A stretch of 64,000 nt of DNA, from the NCBI GenBank assembly GCA_029932915.1, contig JAOZPE010000003.1:1-64000 (forward strand), given 5' to 3'. This DNA is from Candidatus Krumholzibacteriia bacterium. GTDB lineage: Bacteria; Krumholzibacteriota; Krumholzibacteriia; JAJRXK01. The notes beneath the pieces are model-generated. The model did not search any database. It was not told the origin of the DNA and saw nothing but the letters and a program-made list of their open reading frames with translations. A program made the position numbers and the translations under genes. Of the stretch, positions 30,193 to 38,886 are shown piece after piece (position 1 is the first letter of the stretch; the number at the start of each line of letters is the position of its first letter).

Positions 30193-30198
30193 AGTATA
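30193..30198 (-). promoter_or_regulatory. TATACT -10 box exactly 6 nt upstream of the priA ATG (possible leaderless mRNA)
   Basis: Minus strand TATACT-GCCGGC-ATGAGCCAG; -35 element weak. Confidence 0.35.
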
Positions 30199-30253
30199 GG
30201 CCAGGGGCAGCCGGGCCGACATGCCCGAGTCGCCTCCGGCTCGCCGGCCGGCC

Positions 30254-30634
30254 TCAGACCTGGCGGGCGGGATCCAGGAACGAGCGGACGACCTCGGCCA
30301 GCTTGTTCGGACTGAAGGGCTTGGTCAGGTAGGCGTCGCACTTGACCTCTTCGCCCCGCCGGCGGTCGGCCTCCTTGTCCCGGGCGGTGAGCAGGATCAC
30401 CGGGATGTGCCGGGTCTCCTCCTTGGCCTTCACCGCCCGGCACACCTCGAAGCCGTCGAGCTTGGGCATCATCACGTCCAGGACGATGAGGTCGGGCACC
30501 TGGGACAGGGCCTTCTGCAGGGCCTGTTCCCCGTCGGCCGCAGTGATCACCTCGAAGCCCTCGCTCTCGAGGGCGAAGTCCAGGATGTTGCGGATGTACA
30601 GCTCGTCGTCGACGACCAGGATCTTCGCGTTCAT
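30254..30634 (-). CDS. Response regulator, single receiver domain
   Basis: MNAKILVVDDELYIRNILDFALESEGFEVITAADG...PDLIVLDVMMPKLDGFEVCRAVK...PVILLTARD...YLTKPFSP. Confidence 0.93.
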   Translation of the reverse strand: MNAKILVVDDELYIRNILDFALESEGFEVITAADGEQALQKALSQVPDLIVLDVMMPKLDGFEVCRAVKAKEETRHIPVILLTARDKEADRRRGEEVKCDAYLTKPFSPNKLAEVVRSFLDPARQV

Positions 30635-33084
30635 GAATCGTCCTCCATGGGCGGGGAAGTCACGGCTTCCACCGCGATGAGATCTTCCTCCCGGGAGGGG
30701 AGGGAAGACCGGATGGGGGGAAGTTTGCCGTTGCGAGGCCACTGCGGCCCGCTCTCGTGTCTGCCGGGCCCGTTCTCCTCCTGCCAGCGGCACAGGTAGA
30801 CCAGTTCGTCCCTCCGCGAGCGGACCTCCTCGAGGAAGAGAGCTCCCAGACGGGGACAGAAACGGCGTCCCAGCGCCTCCTCCACCAGGGCGATGGCCTC
30901 ATCGACGTCGATCGGCGGACGGGCCGGCCGGCCGTGCAGCATGGCCGCGAAGCAATCGACCAGACGGATGATCCGCGCCGAGGGCGGAATCGACTCGCCG
31001 GCGAGCCCGTCGGGATAACCGCTGCCGTCCCAGTTCTCGTGGTGATGGGCCAGGGCGGACTGGACGCGCCGATCCTCCTCCAGCACGCTGCTGAGGTCGG
31101 CGCCGCGCAGGGCATGTTCCTCGAGGCGGCGGCGCTGACCGGCCCCGAGCGGCTCGGTCCGTCCCAGGAACTCGTCTCCCAGCGTGGACAATCCCAGGTC
31201 GTAGACCCGCAGGGCGTAGGAGAGGGCGCGCAGTTCCTTCTCGTCGGCTCCGTCGCGACGGGCGGTGGCCAGACCGCAGCGGACGATGGCCTCGCGCAGG
31301 GGCGTGCGGCGCTGGTGGTTCACGTCGACCACCGCGCGCAGGGCCTCGCGGGCCTTGGAGACCGTCTGGTGACTCTTCTGGAAGGTGAGGTAGTGGGCGA
31401 AGGCGACGGAGATGCGCTCGGCCAGTGACTCGAGCAGCAGGCGGTCGTCATCGTCGAAGACCTCGCCCGCGCTCTTGTTGTTGACGTTCAACACCCCCAC
31501 GACCTTCCCCTCGAGTCTCAGGGGCGTGCTGAGCACGCTGTAGCCGTCGTACTGCTCTTCGTTCAGTTGGACCGGGAAGCGGCGGTCCTCGCGCAGATCG
31601 CGGATCAACACCGTCTCTCCGCTCTCGTAGACCCGTCCGGCCACCCCCTGGCCCACCTCCACCCGCGTCCGACGGACGACCTCCTCGCTCAGACCCACCG
31701 CCGCCTGCACGCGCAGGCATGCGTCCTTCTCGTCGTAGGTCATGATCGAGGCGATCCCGCACGACATCAGTTCGCAGGCCGCCGCCACCGACAGATCGAG
31801 GAGTTCGAGCAACTCGCCCCTGGCCCCCCGCTGGACACCGTGGGTCATCTCCGAGCGCAGGACCGCGCGTTGGCGAGGCAGACGCACCCGGAAGAGCGCG
31901 CCTCCCTGATCGGGGCGTTCGACCCAGATCCTGCCCTCGTGCTCTTCGACGATCCGGCGGCAGACCGACAGACCGAGACCCTGCCCCCCGTGGACCCGTG
32001 TCGTCGAACCGTCCACCTGGTAGAAGCGTTCGAAGATCCGCGTACTCTCGCTCTCGGGGATTCCCTCTCCGCTGTCCTCCACCCGCAGCTCCACTTCCCC
32101 CTCGTCCTCGACCACCGCCGCCACGACCCTGCCGCCTTCCGGGGAGAACTTCACCGCGTTGTCCATGAGTTCCTGGACCACCAGGGCGATGCCCTCCCTC
32201 TCGCCTTCCATCAGGACCGGCTGTCCGGGCAGATCGAGAACGGCCTGGATGTGTTTCTCCTCGAGAATGGGAGTCAGGCGGAGATGGACCTCGCGGACCA
32301 CCTCGCGCAGATCGAAGCGCAGGCGGCGGGTGGACGACGGCGGCGCATGATCTCCCCGGGCGATGGCCAGCAGGTCCTCCACCCGGTCGTTCAGACGGCG
32401 GCTCTCCTCGAGGATGACGTGAAGGAAGCGCTTGCTGAGCCCCTCATCCATCTCACCCTCTTGACTCAGCAATCCTTCACAGTAGGCCTGGATGGAAGTC
32501 AGGGGTGTGCGCAACTCGTGGCTCACCCCGTCCAGGAATGCCTGTTGCCGGGTCTCCAGATCGTCGATGCGGCTGTGGGCGGTGGAGAGCTCCCGGCTCG
32601 CTTCGGCCAGCTCCTCCCTCTCCACCATCGCCTCCAGCAGGAGCGCCGACATCTCGGCCAGACGGTCGCCCCAGCGCAGACGGTCGTGATCGATGCTCCC
32701 ACTCGAAGGGTTGCGCAGTTCCACGAGGCCCAGCAGTTCCTGCTCGCTCGTCAGGAGGGGAACGTACAGGCGCGGCCGGCCGCCCTCGGCCTCCTCGTCG
32801 AGATAGCACCACCCCACCCGGTGGCACGCCTCCAGCAGCTCCTCCACCCCCGGCAGATCCAGATCCCAGGAATGCAGTTCCTCGAGTTCCGCTCCGGCCA
32901 TACCGGTGGTGGCCCACAGCACGAAGCGGTCGTCCTCGGGGCTTCTCAGACGCAGCAGCCCGGCGTCGAAACCGAGGACCTCGCAGAAGACACCGGTGAT
33001 GCGGGCAGTGAGTTCGGTCTGATCACGACAGCGGAGGAATGCGGTCGTCGATCGGAACAAGCGATCCAATTCCTCCGAAGTCAT
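30631..33084 (-). CDS. GAF-HisKA-HATPase-GAF-(degenerate)HD-GYP hybrid sensor kinase
   Basis: SHELRTPLTSIQAYCEGLL; DSGEGIPESESTRIFERFYQVD...GQGLGLSVCRRIVEEHEG; second GAF; HHENWDGSGYPDGLAGESIPPSARIIRLVDCFAAM with YDLGL in place of HDxGK. Confidence 0.88.
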   Translation of the reverse strand: MTSEELDRLFRSTTAFLRCRDQTELTARITGVFCEVLGFDAGLLRLRSPEDDRFVLWATTGMAGAELEELHSWDLDLPGVEELLEACHRVGWCYLDEEAEGGRPRLYVPLLTSEQELLGLVELRNPSSGSIDHDRLRWGDRLAEMSALLLEAMVEREELAEASRELSTAHSRIDDLETRQQAFLDGVSHELRTPLTSIQAYCEGLLSQEGEMDEGLSKRFLHVILEESRRLNDRVEDLLAIARGDHAPPSSTRRLRFDLREVVREVHLRLTPILEEKHIQAVLDLPGQPVLMEGEREGIALVVQELMDNAVKFSPEGGRVVAAVVEDEGEVELRVEDSGEGIPESESTRIFERFYQVDGSTTRVHGGQGLGLSVCRRIVEEHEGRIWVERPDQGGALFRVRLPRQRAVLRSEMTHGVQRGARGELLELLDLSVAAACELMSCGIASIMTYDEKDACLRVQAAVGLSEEVVRRTRVEVGQGVAGRVYESGETVLIRDLREDRRFPVQLNEEQYDGYSVLSTPLRLEGKVVGVLNVNNKSAGEVFDDDDRLLLESLAERISVAFAHYLTFQKSHQTVSKAREALRAVVDVNHQRRTPLREAIVRCGLATARRDGADEKELRALSYALRVYDLGLSTLGDEFLGRTEPLGAGQRRRLEEHALRGADLSSVLEEDRRVQSALAHHHENWDGSGYPDGLAGESIPPSARIIRLVDCFAAMLHGRPARPPIDVDEAIALVEEALGRRFCPRLGALFLEEVRSRRDELVYLCRWQEENGPGRHESGPQWPRNGKLPPIRSSLPSREEDLIAVEAVTSPPMEDDS

Positions 33085-33087
33085 GGT

Positions 33088-33471
33088 CTAGCTCACTCCA
33101 CGAGGCGTCAGCATGCTTCCCACCCGTTCCAGCAAGGCGGAGATCTGGAAGGGTTTCTTCACGAAGAAATCGGCTCCGGCCTCGAGCGCCGCCACCCGGT
33201 CGACGGGCCGTGACTTTGCGGTGACCGCGATGATGATCAGGTCGCGGTGGGCCTCGTTGGCCCGCAGCAGACGAATGGTCTCCAATCCGTCGAGCTTGGG
33301 CATCATCAGATCCATGAGCACGACATCCGGCCGGAAGGTCGAGATCTTGTTCATGCACTCGACGCCGTCCTCGGCGCGCGCGACGATGTAGCCCTCGTTC
33401 TGGAACGAGAAGCTCAAGATCCGAGCCAGCGAGAGCTCGTCTTCTACGATAAGGACGCGGGGCGTAGCCAT
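33088..33471 (-). CDS. Response regulator, single receiver domain
   Basis: VLIVEDELSLARILSFSFQNEGY...PDVVLMDLMMPKLDGLETIRLLR...IIAVTAKS...FFVKKPFQ. Confidence 0.92.
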   Translation of the reverse strand: MATPRVLIVEDELSLARILSFSFQNEGYIVARAEDGVECMNKISTFRPDVVLMDLMMPKLDGLETIRLLRANEAHRDLIIIAVTAKSRPVDRVAALEAGADFFVKKPFQISALLERVGSMLTPRGVS

Positions 33472-36400
33472 TGATCCTGTTCCTTCAAGCGTGACCATTC
33501 GTCGGGTTGCAGCTCGCCGTTCTCGGCGAGGACATCGATGAAGAGCCGCAGCACCTCGGCGTCGAACTGGGTGCCCGCGTTCGCCACCAGTTCGGCGGCG
33601 GCTTCCGAGGAGCTCATCAGCGTGCGGTAGGCGCGTGGAGAGGTCATGGCGTCGTAGGCGTCGACGATGGACACGATCCTCGCCGGCAGCGGAATGTGCT
33701 CGCCGGACAGACCGTAGGGGTATCCCTTGCCATCCACCCTTTCGTGGTGATACCGGATGACCTCGTCGAGTTCATCCGCGCTCAGGAAGGGTTCGAGCAT
33801 CTCCACCCCCATCGTGGGGTGCGACTTGACCATCTCGAACTCCTCCTGCTTCAGCGGGCCCTTCCGCTTGAGGATCTCGTGATTGAGACGGGTCATCCCG
33901 ACATCGTGGATCACGAAGGCGTACTGCAGGGCCAGCACCTGTTGGCGGGTCAACCCCAGTCTGCGCCCCAGTTCCATGGCGTAGCGAACCGCGCGCGAGG
34001 AAGAACGGACCTCCGAGGAGTGCAACTCCACCAGCGACTGCAGGGCATCGACGGTCCGGTCGAGGTTCTCCTTGCTGTTCTCGAAGGCCAGGGCCTTGGA
34101 CAGGGCGTAGGTGACCTTCTCGGTGAGGGTGATGAGCAGGCTCAGATCGTCGGCATAGAAGGGCTCACCGGTCACCTTGTTGTTGCAGTTGACCACTCCG
34201 ATGACCTCGCCGTCCATGAACAGCGGAACGCTCACCAGTGAATTGGTCTCGTACTGATCCTTGTGGTCGCTCGGATGGAGTCCCTCCGCGTCCTCGACGT
34301 TCTCGATGAGGAGTGGACGGCCGGTCGCCGCGACCCGGCCGGCGATGCCCGACCCGACCTTCACCCGCGCATCCTTCACCACCGACTCGTCGAGTCCATA
34401 GGCCAGTTGGATGAAGAGCTCGTCGCGGTCCTTGGACATCAACATCACCGAGACGATCTTGCAATCCATGTAGTCGGCCACCATCTGCACCAACAGGCGC
34501 ATCAGGCGGGAGAACTCCTGGGTGCGGGTGACATCGCCCAGCACTGTCTCCGGATGCACGTTGAGGTGCTGTTCCTTGGGAATGGAGAAGGAGAAGGCCG
34601 CACCCCTGCCCTGTCCTCCCTTGACGTCGACCTTGCCCCCGTGGGCCTCGACGATGTTCTTGACGATGGTCAGGCCCAGCCCGGTTCCCTCCGTGCGTTC
34701 CACCCCGTCGCCGTAGTCGCGTACCCGGTAGAACTGGCGGAAGATGTTGCTGACCTCCTCCTCGGGAATGCCCGGTCCCTCGTCCTCCACCGTCATGTCC
34801 ACCGTGGTCGCCTTCTCCACCGCAGAGACGGTGATCGTCCCGCCCTCGGGGCTGAACTTCAGCGCGTTGCTCATCAGATTGAGAAGGACCTGTTTCATCA
34901 TGTCCTTGTCGACCTCGATGCGCGGGATGTTGTCGGCGAGGAAGGTGTCCACCTTCACCCTCTTGCGCTCGAGTTCGGGACGGAGGGTCGCCACCACGTC
35001 GTTCACCAGGTCGAGGATGCTGCAGTGGACGCGATTCAGTTCGTGCTGGTTGAACTCGATCTTCGAGTAGTCCAGGATCCGGTTGACCATGCGCAACAGG
35101 CGGTCGGCCTCTGAACGGATCACCTGCAGGAAGTCGCGGCGCTCGGGGAACTCCGGCTGATCGACCGCCAGCAGGAGAGCGTCGGTGTAGGCGCCGATAC
35201 TGGTCAGGGGTGTCTTCAGTTCGTGGCTGGCCATGCTCACGAACTCGGCCTGCATCCGGTTCAGACGAGCCAGGTTCTCGTTCTCGTCGTGCAGGGCGGT
35301 GATCTCCCCGCGCATACGGGAGAGACGCGATTCGGCCACCAGCAGCGGCTTCAACTGCGAGGCCAGGTGCAGCAGGTGCAGCACGACGTCGTTGCGCCGC
35401 TGGACGGGATGCTCCAGACCCACCAGCAACACCACCACCGCCTTGCCGTTCTGGCTCACCGGGGTGGCCAGGTAGATGTCGGCCTCGTTGAAGTTGACGA
35501 AGAGACCGTCGTTCTGGAGCAGGGTGAACGGCCCTTCCCACAGGTCGCCGGTCTCGCCATAGCGCAGGTTGCGGAAGAAGTTGCTGCGCTCGGTCTCGAA
35601 CTCGATCCAGGTGGGGATGACCTGGCGGCGGGTGATGCTCACCACGCGGTGCGGGGTCAGCCCCTCGTGCCAGCCGCTTCCCGGCCGGCCGCCGACGGTG
35701 TCCTCGCCGGCGGGGAAGACCACCGCCGCCGCGAAGCACACGCTGGGATTGGTGGTGAGGTTCTGGACGACCTCCTCGAGCAGATCCTCCGGGCCCACCG
35801 CCTCGACCTCCTCCAGCCGCAGATCCTGGACGTCCCCCATGCGCAGACTCTGGATCCGAAAACGTCCCTCCTGGAATCCGTCGCGGAAGAAGGCGAAGTT
35901 GGGCCGGAAACGATGAAGGGTGAAGACGATGAGCGAGAGCACCGCAGCCATCATCAGGGAGATGCCGATGGCGACGTTGAGGTCGCGGAAGAGGATGTCG
36001 ACCTCGGCCGGGTAGACCGCGAAGTGGGGAATGCTCCCTGCGTTCTCCAGCCCCCACATGCTCAGGAAGCCCAGGACCGCGACGGCAACGACGATGTAGC
36101 TCACCCGGGCTTCGTTGGTGACCGCGGTGCTGATGATCACCGGCAAAGCGAGAAGGAAGAGGAAGGGACTGCTGGCCATGCCGGTGAAGTAGATCACCAG
36201 CAGGGTGGTGAACACGTCGGCCGCGAGCCACGAGTACAGGAGCAAACGGGTTCCGTCGACACCGCGCTCGACGAGCAGATGGCGGCGGCCGGCGTGCCAG
36301 AACATGAAGTTCCACACCAGACCGAGGGTGAAGACCACGGCCACCGGACGGGGATCGAAATGGATGTAGCTGAGCTCCCGGGCGAAGAAGACGATCATCG

Positions 36401-36479
36401 CCATGATCGACAACTCGACCCAGCGCACGTGGCGCACCAGGTACCGGAAACTCGAGTAACTCTGCCTGAGGGTCGTCAT
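33444..36479 (-). CDS. Membrane HisKA-HATPase-GAF-HD-GYP hybrid sensor kinase
   Basis: N-terminal TM segments; ASHELKTPLTSIGAYTDALL; EDEGPGIPEEEVSNIFRQFYRV...TGLGLTIVKNIVEAHGGKVDV; GAF; IHDVGMTRLNHEILKRKGPLKQEEF and YHHERVDGKGYPYGLSGEHIPLPARIVSIVDAYDAMTSPRAYR. Confidence 0.9.
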   Translation of the reverse strand: MTTLRQSYSSFRYLVRHVRWVELSIMAMIVFFARELSYIHFDPRPVAVVFTLGLVWNFMFWHAGRRHLLVERGVDGTRLLLYSWLAADVFTTLLVIYFTGMASSPFLFLLALPVIISTAVTNEARVSYIVVAVAVLGFLSMWGLENAGSIPHFAVYPAEVDILFRDLNVAIGISLMMAAVLSLIVFTLHRFRPNFAFFRDGFQEGRFRIQSLRMGDVQDLRLEEVEAVGPEDLLEEVVQNLTTNPSVCFAAAVVFPAGEDTVGGRPGSGWHEGLTPHRVVSITRRQVIPTWIEFETERSNFFRNLRYGETGDLWEGPFTLLQNDGLFVNFNEADIYLATPVSQNGKAVVVLLVGLEHPVQRRNDVVLHLLHLASQLKPLLVAESRLSRMRGEITALHDENENLARLNRMQAEFVSMASHELKTPLTSIGAYTDALLLAVDQPEFPERRDFLQVIRSEADRLLRMVNRILDYSKIEFNQHELNRVHCSILDLVNDVVATLRPELERKRVKVDTFLADNIPRIEVDKDMMKQVLLNLMSNALKFSPEGGTITVSAVEKATTVDMTVEDEGPGIPEEEVSNIFRQFYRVRDYGDGVERTEGTGLGLTIVKNIVEAHGGKVDVKGGQGRGAAFSFSIPKEQHLNVHPETVLGDVTRTQEFSRLMRLLVQMVADYMDCKIVSVMLMSKDRDELFIQLAYGLDESVVKDARVKVGSGIAGRVAATGRPLLIENVEDAEGLHPSDHKDQYETNSLVSVPLFMDGEVIGVVNCNNKVTGEPFYADDLSLLITLTEKVTYALSKALAFENSKENLDRTVDALQSLVELHSSEVRSSSRAVRYAMELGRRLGLTRQQVLALQYAFVIHDVGMTRLNHEILKRKGPLKQEEFEMVKSHPTMGVEMLEPFLSADELDEVIRYHHERVDGKGYPYGLSGEHIPLPARIVSIVDAYDAMTSPRAYRTLMSSSEAAAELVANAGTQFDAEVLRLFIDVLAENGELQPDEWSRLKEQDQWLRPASLS

Positions 36480-36512
36480 GCCGTGGTCACTTCCTCACGT
36501 CCGACTGCGGGA

Positions 36513-37490
36513 TCACACGTTCTTCTGCCCGATGGTCTCCACCGGAGCGGCGCCATCGCTCTGATGACTCCGCCTCTCCTTCACCACCACACTTCCCTTG
36601 AGTGACTTGCCGTATTTCTTGAGCTCGGCGGCGACGTCGCTCACCTTCGCCCAGTGTTGGAATGCCCCGCCCGGATCGGTGATCATGGCCAGGGTCAGCG
36701 TGCAGAACGGCACCATGTTGGTGCCCCCGAAACGGTTGCGGACCTCCAGATAGCCCTTCTCCTGGTCCTCGGCGTCGAAGAGCATGCTGCTGGTGGCATC
36801 GAAGTCGTCGACGATGGCCTGGGCGACGGCGTCACCCACCTCCGGCGAGGTGATCACCACGAAGTCGTCGCCGCCGATGTGGCCGATGAAACTCTGTTCA
36901 CCACCCAGACGAAGCGTGGTCTGGCGAATGATGTCGCTGACGAAACGGATGGCCTGGTCGCCGCGCGAGTAGCCGTAGTAGTCGTTGTAGCCCTTGAAGT
37001 TGTCGATATCGACGTACATGAACGAGAAGGGGATCTTCTCCTGGATGCGCCGCTGCAGCTCGGCCTCGATCGCCTGGTTGCCCGGAAGTCCGGTCAGGGG
37101 ATTCGCCTGGCGTTGGGCACGGCTCCAGTCGAGCATGTTGCGCACCCGTGCGATGAGTTCGGCGTGGTCGTAGGGCTTGGTCAGGTAGTCGTTGGCCCCT
37201 CCCTTGAGGCCGCGCACCTTCTCGCTGATGTTGCCCTTGGCGGTGACGATGATGATCGGGATCTGCGCGGTCTGGAAGTCCTCCCGCAGGTGCTGGCACA
37301 CCTGATAGCCGTCCATCTTGGGCATCATCAGATCCAGCAGGATGAGATCGGGCAGATGGGCGTGGGCCTGCGTGAGCGCAGCCTCGCCATCCTCGGCGGT
37401 CACCACCTCGAAGCCGTTCTGCTCGAGCAGAAAGGCCAGGATCTTTCGGATATGGGGCTCGTCATCGACGACGAGAATCGTTTCTTTCAC
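36513..37490 (-). CDS. Response regulator with GGDEF-family domain (GGDDF variant)
   Basis: REC: ILVVDDEPHIRKILAFLLEQNGF...DLILLDLMMPKMDGYQV...YLTKPYDH; GGDEF region FSFMYVDIDNFKGYNDYYGYSRGDQAIRFVSDIIR...GHIGGDDFVVI; GTG start. Confidence 0.88.
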   Translation of the reverse strand: MKETILVVDDEPHIRKILAFLLEQNGFEVVTAEDGEAALTQAHAHLPDLILLDLMMPKMDGYQVCQHLREDFQTAQIPIIIVTAKGNISEKVRGLKGGANDYLTKPYDHAELIARVRNMLDWSRAQRQANPLTGLPGNQAIEAELQRRIQEKIPFSFMYVDIDNFKGYNDYYGYSRGDQAIRFVSDIIRQTTLRLGGEQSFIGHIGGDDFVVITSPEVGDAVAQAIVDDFDATSSMLFDAEDQEKGYLEVRNRFGGTNMVPFCTLTLAMITDPGGAFQHWAKVSDVAAELKKYGKSLKGSVVVKERRSHQSDGAAPVETIGQKNV

Positions 37491-37606
37491 GATCGACCTC
37501 TCTCGATGTCGTGCAGGATGTCACGCGCCCCGGCGAGAGGCAGCGACACCCGGCTCCAGCCCGGGCCGCCCATTGGACCTCGTAAGGTGTTGTCAGACAA
37601 TGACAT
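37487..37606 (-). CDS. Candidate 39-aa small protein overlapping the REC-GGDEF start by GTGA
   Basis: MSLSDNTLRGPMGGPGWSRVSLPLAGARDILHDIERGRS; GGAGG immediately upstream of ATG (spacing short); stop overlaps the next start. Confidence 0.3.
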   Translation of the reverse strand: MSLSDNTLRGPMGGPGWSRVSLPLAGARDILHDIERGRS

Positions 37607-37694
37607 ACCTCCAAGCAAGGATGTCCCGGCCGCGGCCGGAGCGCCGCTGACGCCATCGGGATGGCCCGATCCGACCACGATTCCCCTGCTGACT

Positions 37695-37710
37695 TGCAGA
37701 ATGCTTGCCA
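37695..37710 (-). promoter_or_regulatory. Candidate sigma-54 (-24/-12) promoter upstream of the REC-GGDEF/kinase cluster
   Basis: TGGCAAGCATTCTGCA versus consensus TGGCACG-N4-TTGCW: correct GG/GC spacing, two mismatches. Confidence 0.4.
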
Positions 37711-37869
37711 TCTGGAAGGCAGCGGATCGGATCCGGAGCGTCGAGACCCGCCGGGGAGGCGGGAATCCCCCATCGGAACGAGAGGAAAGCCCACGGAAAG
37801 CAGGAGAGGGAGCCCGCGGGAGGGTTGCGCCGCGGAGGGGGAGAAGGGTCGAGGGCGAAGCGGGGCCGC

Positions 37870-38886
37870 TCAGCTCCAGCTCGAGAGGGGGCGCCGGGCG
37901 AAGGCCCCCAACTGCAGGGAGTCCCTCTGACCGGCGAGCAGGCGATGCCGGCCCGCCCAGGCGATCATCGCCGCGTTGTCGGTGCAGTAGGCGGGCGGAG
38001 GCGGGGTGAACACGAGCCGCCGGGCGGCGGCCAGGCTCTCGAAGGCATCCCGCAGCGCCGCATTGCGGGCCACGCCACCGGCCAGATAGAGACCCCGCAC
38101 CCGGCCGGCGCCCAGCGCATCCAGCGCCGCGGCGGTCTTCAGGACGAGGCTCTCGATCACCGCGTCCTGCAGGGCACGGGCGAGGTCGGCCCGGTCCGCC
38201 TCGGACACCTCATCGCCCATCGCCTCCAGCCGCAGACGCACCGCGGTCTTCAGCCCGCTGAAGGAGAAGTCGAGCTCCCCGCGGCGGCGCAGACCCACCG
38301 GCAGGGAGATCGCCCCCGCTCTTCCGCCGGCGGCCAGTTTCTCGATGAGCGGACCGCCCGGATAGCCCAGCCCCATGAGCTTGGCCGCCTTGTCCAGGGT
38401 CTCGCCGGCGGCGTCGTCCCGGGTCTTGCCGAGGACCCGGTAGCGCCCCGGCGCCTCCATCCAGACCGTCTGGGTGTGACCCCCGCTGACCACCAGCACC
38501 AGGGCGGGCAGGGTCATGGGACGCTCGATGTCGTTGGCCAGGATGTGGCCCTCGATGTGATGCACGCCCACGAAGGGCAGACGGCGGGCCCAGGCCACGG
38601 ACTTCGCGCAACTCAGGCCCATCAGGACCGCGCCGATGAGGCCGGGACCGGCAGTGGCTGCCACCGCCTCGACCTCGTCGAGGGTCCAGCCGGCCTCCTC
38701 CAGGGCCGCGCTGAGCACGGGCAGGATGTTGCTCAGATGGGCACGCGAGGCCAGCTCGGGGACGACGCCCCCGAAGTGCCGGTGCAGGTCCACCTGCGAG
38801 CTGATGAGATTGCTGCGCACGCCGCCGTCGTCCACGCAGGCGACGGCGGTCTCGTCGCACGAGCTCTCGATGCCCAACACCCTCAA
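37870..38886 (-). CDS. tsaD: tRNA N6-adenosine threonylcarbamoyltransferase TsaD
   Basis: VLGIESSCDETAVACVDDG...VVPELASRAHLSNILPVL...TAGPGLIGAVLMGLSCAKSVAWARRLPFVGVHHIEGHI...SGGHT. Confidence 0.95.
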   Translation of the reverse strand: MRVLGIESSCDETAVACVDDGGVRSNLISSQVDLHRHFGGVVPELASRAHLSNILPVLSAALEEAGWTLDEVEAVAATAGPGLIGAVLMGLSCAKSVAWARRLPFVGVHHIEGHILANDIERPMTLPALVLVVSGGHTQTVWMEAPGRYRVLGKTRDDAAGETLDKAAKLMGLGYPGGPLIEKLAAGGRAGAISLPVGLRRRGELDFSFSGLKTAVRLRLEAMGDEVSEADRADLARALQDAVIESLVLKTAAALDALGAGRVRGLYLAGGVARNAALRDAFESLAAARRLVFTPPPPAYCTDNAAMIAWAGRHRLLAGQRDSLQLGAFARRPLSSWS

